A stretch of 10,003 bases of DNA from Acidobacteriota bacterium (GTDB lineage: Bacteria > Acidobacteriota > Blastocatellia > Pyrinomonadales > Pyrinomonadaceae), in NCBI GenBank assembly GCA_029777145.1, contig JAKOSS010000122.1:1-10003 (forward strand), read 5' to 3'. Below are positions 1 to 5,459 of the stretch, in pieces (position 1 is the stretch's first letter; each line of letters starts with the position of its first letter). The notes beneath the pieces were generated by a model that saw only the letters and a list, made by a program, of their open reading frames with translations, was not told where the DNA came from and searched no databases. A program made the translations under genes and the position numbers.

Positions 1-831
1 TCGACCGAATTCGTCGAGCAGCGATCGAAGGAGTTGCACCGATTTGTCATGGACCGCCGAGTTGGAAGCAAGAATGCCGTTGTGGTTTCTGATATCGCGC
101 GTATTGTAAGTTATCTTTCCGCCGAAGATGTCCGTCAGGCGGCCGCCGGCCTCTTCGAGGATGATCTCCGGCGCGCATGTGTCCCACTGCTTCGTGTGCG
201 GACTCAGGTGAATGTAAAGATCGGCTTCGGTACGTGCTATCAGACCGATCTTGAGCCCGACCGATCCGCGACGGATCTCGCGCGAGACGCCGAATTCATC
301 GACGACGCGTTTCATCCGCGAGCTGTAATGGTTGCGCGAGGCGGCCATATTGATCAGTGAAAGATCGCTTTCGGAGGAAACTTCGAGACGGCGCGGCGAT
401 TCGTCGCCGTTTGAAACAAACGCGCCGGCTCCATCTGAAGCGAAATACGTCGTGTTCTCGTTCGGCAAGTGAACGACGCCTAGGATCGGCGTGCCGTTTT
501 CGACCAGTCCGATCTGAACCGCGAAATCGCCGTCGCGTTTGATGAACCCTGCCGTGCCGTCGAGCGGGTCGATCATCCAAACCCTCGATCTTGAGAGTCG
601 ATGATGTGTGTCGGGTTCTTCTTCCGACAGGATGCCGTCATCGGGAAATTCCTTTGCAAGCGCCTCGACGATGATGCGGCTGGCCGTTTTGTCGGCGATC
701 GTGACCGGTTCGACGAAATCGTCGGCGCCAATCTTCTCTTCGGCCTCAAATCCGTTCTCGTAAAACTCAAGAATGACATCGCCGGCCTTTTTGGCAAGGT
801 CGATCGCGATTGAAAGTTCGCTTGAAAGCAT
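1..831 (-). CDS. cysQ: 3'(2'),5'-bisphosphate nucleotidase CysQ-like (inositol monophosphatase superfamily), 3' end outside window
   Basis: The frame is open from an ATG at 831 to the left edge: 277 residues, no stop, so the C-terminus is missing. Visible superfamily signatures are an acidic metal-binding EEE at residues 70-72, the metal-binding motif DPLDGT at 88-93 (within WMIDPLDGTAGFIKR), and WD at 216-217 followed by EEAGG to residue 230. The GFIKR-DGDFAVQIGLV stretch after DPLDGT and the TKQWDTCAPE segment resemble CysQ/BPNT phosphatases more than plain inositol monophosphatases. CysQ enzymes are Mg-dependent and remove the 3' phosphate from adenosine 3',5'-bisphosphate, the by-product of sulfate assimilation and sulfotransfer; the substrate here is inferred from family. 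The start was chosen because upstream sequence is the heptamer array and an extended -10 lies 7 nt before the ATG. No Shine-Dalgarno sequence is seen. Another member of the superfamily cannot be excluded. Confidence 0.82.
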   Translation of the reverse strand, partial: MLSSELSIAIDLAKKAGDVILEFYENGFEAEEKIGADDFVEPVTIADKTASRIIVEALAKEFPDDGILSEEEPDTHHRLSRSRVWMIDPLDGTAGFIKRDGDFAVQIGLVENGTPILGVVHLPNENTTYFASDGAGAFVSNGDESPRRLEVSSESDLSLINMAASRNHYSSRMKRVVDEFGVSREIRRGSVGLKIGLIARTEADLYIHLSPHTKQWDTCAPEIILEEAGGRLTDIFGGKITYNTRDIRNHNGILASNSAVHDKSVQLLRSLLDEFGR

Positions 832-838
832 CGGGAAT

Positions 839-847
839 AGTTTAGCA
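839..847 (-). promoter_or_regulatory. Extended -10 box for the cysQ-like gene, probable leaderless start
   Basis: On the minus strand the sequence reads TGCTAAACT, matching the extended -10 pattern TGnTATAAT at 7 of 8 defined positions (C for A in the last part of the hexamer). Only 7 nt separate the hexamer (844-839) from the ATG at 831, so transcription would start at or next to the start codon. The last heptamer on this side supplies CTGACC 18 nt upstream, a weak -35-like match. The call rests on motif and spacing only. Confidence 0.45.
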
Positions 848-1152
848 AACTGTTCGGTCGGTGGTCAGTGGTCGGGGGTCGGTGGTCAGGGGGCAGTGGT
901 CGGTGGTCAGTGGTCAGTGGTCGGTGGTCAGTGGTCAGGGGTCAGTGGTCAGGGGGCAGTGGTCAGGGGTCAGTGGTCGGTGCAGTGTTTAAGGCTCACT
1001 GCTCACGGCTCACTGCTCACGGCTCACGGCTCACTGCTCACTGCTCACTGCTCACTGCTTACTGCTTACGGCTCACGGCTCACGGCTCACGGCTCACTGC
1101 TCACTGCTCACTGCTCACTGCTCACTGCCAGCTTTCCGACGCATTTGCTAAA
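841..1152. repeat. 9-bp inverted repeat TTTAGCAAA / TTTGCTAAA flanking the heptamer array
   Basis: TTTAGCAAA at 841-849 and its exact reverse complement TTTGCTAAA at 1144-1152 bracket the array. Each copy contains the extended -10 of the gene it faces, so convergent promoter sequence explains the pair at least as well as terminal inverted repeats of a mobile element. No obvious flanking target duplication was seen. Confidence 0.55.
856..1126. repeat. Inverted tandem heptamer array: 18 GGTCAGT-type units, 12-bp centre, 19 GCTCACT-type units
   Basis: Positions 856-981 are exactly 18 consecutive 7-bp units with no indel: GGTCAGT x6, GGTCGGT x5, GGTCAGG x4, GGGCAGT x2, GGTCGGG x1. Positions 994-1126 are exactly 19 units: GCTCACT x11, GCTCACG x6, GCTTACT x1, GCTTACG x1. 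The centre 982-993 reads GCAGTGTTTAAG. The arms are related but not exact complements: CAGTG in arm 1 pairs with CACTG in arm 2 (5 of 7 positions), with one G-T wobble and one mismatch per unit. GCAGTG at 982-987 and CACTGC at 997-1002 form a perfect 6-bp stem at the apex. The + strand switches from G-rich to C-rich at the centre. The array fills almost all of the 329-bp gap between the divergent genes at 832-1160. Open frames across it come from the stop-free heptamers and are not genes. Confidence 0.95.
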
Positions 1153-1154
1153 AT
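1146..1154 (+). promoter_or_regulatory. Extended -10 box for the fRMsr gene, probable leaderless start
   Basis: TGCTAAAAT differs from the extended -10 consensus TGnTATAAT at one position. The hexamer TAAAAT (1149-1154) ends 6 nt before the ATG at 1161, which puts the expected transcription start on the A of the start codon. The intervening CTCCTC contains no Shine-Dalgarno sequence, consistent with a leaderless mRNA. No convincing -35 is present; the -35 position falls at the edge of the heptamer array. Confidence 0.5.
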
Positions 1155-1160
1155 CTCCTC

Positions 1161-1655
1161 ATGTCCGAATCGATCGCATTTTCAAAGGGTGCCGACCGCA
1201 CCGTCATTTACTTTGAACTGCTTCCGCAGATCGAATCGCTGCTCGCCGGCGAAACCGATCTGATCGCGAATCTTGCAAACGTCGCGGCGGTTCTGAAGGA
1301 AGCGTTCGGGTTCTTCTGGGTCGGCTTTTATCTTGTGAAAGACGGTGAACTCGTCCTCGGGCCGTTTCAGGGAAAGCTGGCGTGCACGCGGATCCCGTTC
1401 GGCAAGGGGGTTTGCGGGCATGCTTACACGACGCGCGAGACGGTGATCGTGCCGGATGTTGATGCGTTCCCGGGCCACATCGCCTGCGCTTCCGAGTCGC
1501 GGTCCGAAATCGTCGTTCCGATGTTGGCAAATGACGGGCAGGTATTCGGCGTGCTCGACGTCGACAGCGATGTGCTTGATGATTTCTCGGGAGTTGATCG
1601 GGACGGTCTCGAACGAATCGCGGGGCTCATCTCGCAGACGGTCAACCGAAACTAG
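1161..1655 (+). CDS. msrC: Free methionine-(R)-sulfoxide reductase (fRMsr), GAF domain
   Basis: This 164-aa protein is essentially a single GAF domain, the usual size for the fRMsr (YebR/MsrC) family. The enzyme reduces free methionine-R-sulfoxide to methionine in the cytoplasm through a thioredoxin-linked cysteine relay. All three family cysteines are visible: Cys75 in LACTRIPFGKG, Cys85 in GVCGHA, and Cys109 in GHIACASESRSEIVVP. Their spacings of 10 and 24 residues equal those of E. coli Cys84, Cys94 and Cys118, so the relay looks intact. FWVGFYLV (52-59) and GPFQGKLAC are also typical of the family. The gene is divergent from cysQ across the heptamer array. It ends 9 bp from the convergent perR-like gene, leaving no room for a separate terminator. 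It is likely leaderless. The family call is secure. Confidence 0.93.
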   Translation: MSESIAFSKGADRTVIYFELLPQIESLLAGETDLIANLANVAAVLKEAFGFFWVGFYLVKDGELVLGPFQGKLACTRIPFGKGVCGHAYTTRETVIVPDVDAFPGHIACASESRSEIVVPMLANDGQVFGVLDVDSDVLDDFSGVDRDGLERIAGLISQTVNRN

Positions 1656-1664
1656 TGCAACGAA

Positions 1665-2093
1665 TCAAGATCCGGCCTGCCGGCACGATGTACAGACGCC
1701 GCGGATCGTGATCTCGAATTCCTCGATCGAATTCTGGGTCGGAAGGGCGCAGATACCGAGATCGGGAATCAATTCGAAACCGATATCCTCGATCCGATTG
1801 CAAACGCGACAAATGAAGTGATGGTGTTCTCCGAAGTTCGGGTCGAGGCGGATGCCGTCTGGAGTGAACAATTCGCGCAGCATTCCGGCCTCTTTGAGCC
1901 ACGCGATCGTGTTGTAAACGGTCGCGCGCGAGGTCATCGGAAAATCATCATTGACGGCCGCGAAAACGTCGTCGGCAGTCGGATGCGCCGTGGTCGATTC
2001 CAAAAAACGGATGATAGCCCGCCGTTGCGGGGTCATTTTCAGACCTCGCTCCACGGCCATGGCTTCGACCGAATCGATATTGAGCTGTGTCAC
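1665..2093 (-). CDS. perR: Fur-family metalloregulator, PerR-like peroxide sensor, GTG start
   Basis: The 142-aa protein has the Fur-family layout: an N-terminal winged helix (MTPQRRAIIRFL at 20-31, recognition region TSRATVYNTIAWL at 54-66) and a C-terminal metal and dimerisation domain. The structural zinc site is complete: Cys95-x-x-Cys98 and Cys134-x-x-Cys137. The regulatory site matches B. subtilis PerR ligand for ligand: His37, Asp84, His90, His92 and Asp103 align with H37, D85, H91, H93 and D104. Fur proteins usually have Glu at the Asp85 position, so PerR is favoured. PerR uses Fe-catalysed histidine oxidation to sense peroxide and derepress defence genes; that role is inferred here. 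Translation starts at GTG, with no Shine-Dalgarno sequence; ATG at residue 12 is an alternative but would start close to the DNA-binding domain. The gene is convergent with msrC. Mn- or Fe-sensing Fur function is the alternative. Confidence 0.85.
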   Translation of the reverse strand: MTQLNIDSVEAMAVERGLKMTPQRRAIIRFLESTTAHPTADDVFAAVNDDFPMTSRATVYNTIAWLKEAGMLRELFTPDGIRLDPNFGEHHHFICRVCNRIEDIGFELIPDLGICALPTQNSIEEFEITIRGVCTSCRQAGS

Positions 2094-2100
2094 GGTAATA

Positions 2101-2130
2101 ACGCTACCGAAAAGGTTCGGTCCAAGTCAA
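2101..2130 (-). promoter_or_regulatory. Putative promoter and operator of the perR-like gene
   Basis: On the minus strand TTGACT (2130-2125) is followed after 18 nt by TAGCGT (2106-2101), then 7 nt to the GTG start: a good -35 with a poor -10, again giving a near-leaderless transcript. A perfect 6-bp inverted repeat with a 4-nt loop, ACCGAA-AAGG-TTCGGT on the plus strand at 2106-2121, sits in the spacer where a repressor could bind. The nearby 10-bp palindrome AATTCGAATT (2129-2138) overlaps the -35 edge. Neither is a classical Fur or PerR box, so autoregulation is a hypothesis. Confidence 0.35.
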
Positions 2131-2156
2131 TTCGAATTTACATTGATGGGGAGATC

Positions 2157-3080
2157 CTACGAAATTCGATGCTTCAAAGACAGGTTCAGGAAATTCTCGA
2201 AAAGGATCCGTCCGTCGCGCGATTCGTTCGGGTGTTCCCAACGCGTGGGATTCTTCGACCATTCCTCGAACGACTTCTCAAGATGAAATTGAACGGTGTA
2301 GATCATTTGTCCGCCGGCGCGCTTGACCATCATCTGATTCTTGCAAAGATACGACGTGGCAAGCAGTTCGAATCCGTCGGGAACGCCGACGACCTGCACC
2401 GCGTGATTCTGCCAGACGCGAAGAATGTCTGACTCCTTGGTGTAGTCCTGCCAAACTCCCGAATTGCGGTCGTGCATTCCGGCAAAGATCGGATCGTCGG
2501 TCTCGATGATCTTCACGAAGCGGTACTGGTATTCGGAAATCCGCTGTTTGCGTTTTTGCGAAAGCTCAAGATCGTCGAGCGTCTTGAGCCGCGCCCCGAA
2601 ACTTAGTGCGACGAGCTGATGGGCGCCGCAGATCGCCAAAACAGGGATCTTTGTTTTCCGGATGAATGTTGCGAATCGCTTGAGCTGGGATGAACTGTAG
2701 TAATCGAAATCGCTGTAGGTGCCGCTCATGACGATCGCGTCCGGCTCGAAATCGCGCGCTGCATCGGCGACCTCGGAAAGGTGAACGGTCAGGAACTTCG
2801 GCTGCTGAACGAGACGGATGACGTTGTTCGCGATGTTGTCGCAGGCCATTCCCGACACCATGTTCTCGAACTTGAGCAGAGCCTTGATCTCGGCGGGTTT
2901 CAGTTCACGGAACGCGGTTTCCGACATGTCCGACTCGTAACGAAGCAGATCGTTGACGATCAGAACCTTCGCGTATTCGATCTTTTTCTCGATCGGCTCG
3001 TAATGGCAGAAGGTCTGTTTGTTGAACGGAAACGGAAGCGTATCGCTGGTGATCGCTTTTTTTGAAACGGCATCGAACAT
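2157..3080 (-). CDS. Stand-alone class I glutamine amidotransferase-like protein
   Basis: The 307-aa protein has one class I GATase domain (about 36-275) and no fused synthetase. The catalytic triad is visible: Cys151 in the nucleophile elbow LAICGAHQL, then His266 and Glu268 in YTVQFHLEKS. Typical proteins have FHPE, so Leu267 is a small departure. SGTYSDFD (119-126) occupies the usual SGGP oxyanion-strand position and is also unusual. QNHAVQVV (224-231) corresponds to the NHxxxV strand near the active site. Between the first strand (KVLIVNDLLRY, 38-48) and PDAIVMSG there are about 65 residues, longer than in the TrpG/PabA/GuaA type. The family normally releases ammonia from glutamine for a partner enzyme or hydrolyses gamma-glutamyl bonds. 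No obvious acceptor synthetase lies next to it, so the substrate is unknown. It ends 63 bp upstream of perR on the same strand. The start at 3080 follows a promoter and leader hairpin. Confidence 0.72.
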   Translation of the reverse strand: MFDAVSKKAITSDTLPFPFNKQTFCHYEPIEKKIEYAKVLIVNDLLRYESDMSETAFRELKPAEIKALLKFENMVSGMACDNIANNVIRLVQQPKFLTVHLSEVADAARDFEPDAIVMSGTYSDFDYYSSSQLKRFATFIRKTKIPVLAICGAHQLVALSFGARLKTLDDLELSQKRKQRISEYQYRFVKIIETDDPIFAGMHDRNSGVWQDYTKESDILRVWQNHAVQVVGVPDGFELLATSYLCKNQMMVKRAGGQMIYTVQFHLEKSFEEWSKNPTRWEHPNESRDGRILFENFLNLSLKHRIS

Positions 3081-3082
3081 CT

Positions 3083-3114
3083 GTCCAAAAATAAGGCCAA
3101 ATGATAATTTGGCC
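3083..3114 (-). terminator. Leader hairpin plus T-tract just before the amidotransferase start codon
   Basis: GGCCAAAT (3095-3102) and ATTTGGCC (3107-3114) form a perfect 8-bp stem with a 4-nt loop. Reading on the minus strand, the second arm is followed directly by TTATTTTT and then GGACAG-ATG, so the structure has intrinsic-terminator shape and ends within about 14 nt of the start codon at 3080. It could terminate readthrough from the 161-aa gene upstream. Because a likely promoter lies just upstream at 3125-3133, it could instead be an attenuator or a 5'-protecting stem in the leader. Confidence 0.6.
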
Positions 3115-3124
3115 CGTTAGCGAA

Positions 3125-3133
3125 AGTATAGCA
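3125..3133 (-). promoter_or_regulatory. Extended -10 box for the amidotransferase gene
   Basis: The minus strand reads TGCTATACT, one mismatch from the extended -10 consensus TGnTATAAT. The predicted transcription start is near 3118, giving a leader of about 38 nt that begins just before the hairpin. No clear -35 hexamer is seen at the right distance, which extended -10 promoters tolerate. Confidence 0.5.
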
Positions 3134-3259
3134 CCCGAACGGGACGGCAGGAAAGTCAGTACAGTCTGCGTGAGCGGGCGGAGGAAGTCCCGGATGTTTG
3201 GGAAGTTTGGGAAGCGTCATTCCACTTATCTCCCGCCCAGCTGTCACACTTTTTATTTT
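3134..3259. other. Non-coding spacer between the 161-aa gene and the amidotransferase promoter
   Basis: No supported gene lies here. It contains a 9-bp tandem duplication TTTGGGAAG at 3197-3205 and 3206-3214. An A/T-rich stretch at 3247-3264 lies at the end of the 161-aa gene. The T-run is on the plus strand, the wrong orientation to terminate that minus-strand gene. Confidence 0.5.
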
Positions 3260-3745
3260 TTACTTTCGTTGTTTCGTCGACTGCCTGAATTCGGGCATCA
3301 ACTCGCCGGCGCCGATCTCCTCGATCTCGCTTCGCAATTCGGCGATCAGTGCCGAGCGCAGTCGTCCGCGCACGGACGCGGAACGGGCATGGCACGCTTC
3401 GTCGAGGATCAGGATCGATTTTTGCCATGACGTCTCGAGGTCGTCGGCGATCGCGGGGATCTTCGTAATGTCGTAGGGCACGGCGCAGGATTCGCAACCG
3501 ATGCGGGCAAAAACCTGAAGATACCTTGCCGTGCCGAGATCCGGACAGGCGAACCGCTTGTTGCCCGCCTTGAGTTCGATCCCGAGAAGCGAATAAAAGA
3601 TCTCAGTTCGCATCTCAGCGGAGTCAAGTGCGAGCGTGTACGCGCGCGTGCGCTGCGTCCGGACGCGATCGCGATAGAGCGCCGGCAGCCAATCGGCGCC
3701 GAGCCGTTCCCTGATCGCCGTGATGGTTTCCGAAGCCAGTGTCAT
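3260..3745 (-). CDS. Hypothetical protein, 161 aa, family not recognised
   Basis: The frame reads as a plausible soluble protein with mixed helix and strand composition and no membrane segment or signal peptide. The start is placed at the ATG at 3745 (MTLASETITAIRERLGADWL). A longer reading from 3811 adds 22 Arg-rich residues and would overlap the possible terminator of the nuo operon. Notable stretches are IFYSLLGIELKAGNKRFACPDLG (49-71, here cited for position), ARYLQVFARIG (73-83), a CESC pair at Cys84 and Cys87, and VPYDITKIPAIADDLETSW. The C-terminus is charged and helical, ending in STKQRK. I cannot assign a function. It lies 155 bp downstream of nuoN on the same strand and may have its own promoter or depend on readthrough. 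Confidence 0.62.
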   Translation of the reverse strand: MTLASETITAIRERLGADWLPALYRDRVRTQRTRAYTLALDSAEMRTEIFYSLLGIELKAGNKRFACPDLGTARYLQVFARIGCESCAVPYDITKIPAIADDLETSWQKSILILDEACHARSASVRGRLRSALIAELRSEIEEIGAGELMPEFRQSTKQRK

Positions 3746-3809
3746 TATTCGCCGGGGCGATCGCAAGCGTTCTTGCCGGATCGGCGGTTCTTCGATCCGA
3801 TGCCGGGTC

Positions 3810-3871
3810 AAAAATTAAGACCGTACCGATTGACGATCACATACATAGACGTGGCGTCGACAGACACGGTC
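3810..3871 (-). terminator. Possible terminator of the nuo operon
   Basis: Downstream of the nuoN stop, minus-strand GACCGT (3871-3866) can pair with ACGGTC (3824-3819), followed by TTAATTTTT. A competing 7-bp pairing joins GATTGAC and GTCAATC (3875-3869 with 3834-3828). The roughly 41-nt loop is long for an intrinsic terminator, so the call is weak. Confidence 0.28.
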
Positions 3872-3900
3872 AATCTTATTCAACGGATCATCCGGGCAGC

Positions 3901-5442
3901 CTATTTCGCGGCCTGGACCGCGGCCGGCGTCGACGGCGTTGCGAACTTCTCGATCCAGCCGCCGCTGAAAAGTCCGAAGTAAAACACGCCGATGATCGTG
4001 ATCAGCAGGACTGCGGCGACACCGACCGGCATTTTCGGTTCGGACCAATCGGTCGTGCGCTCGCGGAAGAACATGACGACGATCAGGCGCAAATAGTAGT
4101 AGGCGGAGATCGCCGTGTTGACGACGGCAACCACGACCATCGTCGTCAGCATCACGCTGCCGGCTTCGAGTGCCGGACGGAACACGAGAACCTTTCCGAT
4201 GAACCCGGCGGTCATCGGCAGCCCGAGCAGCGAGAGCATGAAAAGCGACAGCGAGAATGCGATCACCGGCGACTTGAAGCCGATGCCGTTGTAGTCGTCG
4301 AATTCGGTGCGGCGGTCGTTTTTCTGACCGACGAGCGAGATGATCGAGAACGCCCCGAGATTCGTGACGGCGTAGGTCAACAGGTAGAACGCAACCGCGG
4401 CAATCGCCGTATCGCGGATCTCAGGTGTCTTTGCGACGCCCGCGCCGACGAAACCGACCATTGCGTATCCGGCGTGCGAGATCGATGAGTACGCCAGCAT
4501 GCGCTTGACGTTGTTCTGGACGACCGCCGAAATGTTGCCGACCGTCATCGTCAGCATCGCCATGACGGCGAGCGCCGTGACCCACGATTCATGAAGATAA
4601 CCGGCAGCGGTCGCGCCCGCGACGAGCGGGAACCCAAGCACAAAGACGCGAATGAACGACGCGAACGCGGCGGCCTTCGGTCCGGCGGCCATGAATCCGG
4701 TGACCGGGCTTGGAGCGCCTTCGTAAACGTCCGGCGTCCAGACGTGGAACGGAACCGTCGCGACCTTGAATCCGAAGCCGATGACGAGCATCGCTCCGCC
4801 AATCAGGAGAAGGCCCGGGAACGTCGGCGACGCGATCTTTTCGGCGATCAGCGCGACGTTCGTCGTGCCGGTCGCGCCGTAGATCAGCGCCATTCCGTAG
4901 AGCAGAAATGCAGACGCGAACGATCCGAGAATGAAGTATTTCATCGCCGATTCGTTCGATTTGAGATCCGACTTGCGAAGTCCTGCCATGACGTACGTGG
5001 CGATCGAGAGCGTCTCAAGCCCGAGGAAAATGATGACGAAATCGTTGCCGGAAGCCATGAACATGCTGCCGAACGTCGCGAACAGCAGCAGCGAATGGTA
5101 TTCGCCGACAGGCACGGTTTCGCGTTCGGACCAGACGGTCGAGGTAAGGATCGTCATCGCCGCCACGAACAGCAGAACAAGCGAAAACGAAATCCGGAGC
5201 GGATCGGTGGCGATCATCCCGTTCCACGACGTCGCGGGGCCCGCGCCCCACATTGTGAACGTGAAGTATGTAGCTATCGCCAGACCGATCAGCGAGATGA
5301 CGGTCGTCACGTTCTTTTGTTTCGGGACAAAGACGTCATAGAGCATGACGATGATGCCCGTCACGGCGACGATCGTTTCCGGCAAGATCGCCTGCAGGTT
5401 GACGTCGGGGTTTGAGATAGCTTGCAAAAGTATCGTGTTCAT
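3901..5442 (-). CDS. nuoN: NADH-quinone oxidoreductase subunit N (complex I, NuoN)
   Basis: This 513-aa polytopic membrane protein is one of the three antiporter-like proton-pumping subunits of complex I. The family's key charged residues are visible: Glu143 in GLETLSIATY (E. coli E133), Lys226 in GFGFKVATVPFHVWTPD (K217), Lys256 in AAGPKAAAF (K247) and Lys417 in GFIGKVLVF (K395). The 30-residue spacing between the first two lysines is conserved. YEGAPSPVTGFMA and NVKRMLAYSSISHAGYAMVG are hallmark NuoN segments. An N-terminal hydrophobic helix precedes the antiporter core, and the C-terminus is a short Ala/Pro-rich tail. The gene is last in the visible operon, starting 17 bp after the DUF1684 stop; only a weak AAGAAG precedes the ATG. 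It couples quinone reduction to proton transfer in the cytoplasmic membrane. Confidence 0.97.
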   Translation of the reverse strand: MNTILLQAISNPDVNLQAILPETIVAVTGIIVMLYDVFVPKQKNVTTVISLIGLAIATYFTFTMWGAGPATSWNGMIATDPLRISFSLVLLFVAAMTILTSTVWSERETVPVGEYHSLLLFATFGSMFMASGNDFVIIFLGLETLSIATYVMAGLRKSDLKSNESAMKYFILGSFASAFLLYGMALIYGATGTTNVALIAEKIASPTFPGLLLIGGAMLVIGFGFKVATVPFHVWTPDVYEGAPSPVTGFMAAGPKAAAFASFIRVFVLGFPLVAGATAAGYLHESWVTALAVMAMLTMTVGNISAVVQNNVKRMLAYSSISHAGYAMVGFVGAGVAKTPEIRDTAIAAVAFYLLTYAVTNLGAFSIISLVGQKNDRRTEFDDYNGIGFKSPVIAFSLSLFMLSLLGLPMTAGFIGKVLVFRPALEAGSVMLTTMVVVAVVNTAISAYYYLRLIVVMFFRERTTDWSEPKMPVGVAAVLLITIIGVFYFGLFSGGWIEKFATPSTPAAVQAAK

Positions 5443-5459
5443 CTTCTTACGGTTATCAA

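Noticed and set aside
856..1126. CRISPR array
   Set aside because: Units are contiguous 7-mers without spacers of distinct sequence, and no cas gene is nearby.
841..1152. Heptamer array as a transposon or MITE with terminal inverted repeats
   Set aside because: The flanking 9-bp inverted repeat coincides with two promoter -10 boxes, no target-site duplication was seen, and no transposase is present.
773..1263. Two plus-strand open frames through the heptamer array, encoding Gly/Gln/Trp/Ser and Leu/Thr/Ala/His repeats
   Set aside because: Stop-free 7-bp repeats keep the frames open and give a 7-residue protein periodicity automatically. The frames overlap the promoter and start of msrC and have no family resemblance.
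1656..1664. Bidirectional terminator between msrC and the perR-like gene
   Set aside because: Only 9 bp separate the two stops and no GC stem with flanking A/T tracts was found.
2106..2121. Intrinsic terminator of the amidotransferase gene at its 3' side
   Set aside because: The 6-bp ACCGAA/TTCGGT hairpin is not followed by a T-tract on the minus strand and overlaps the predicted perR promoter, so an operator is the better reading.
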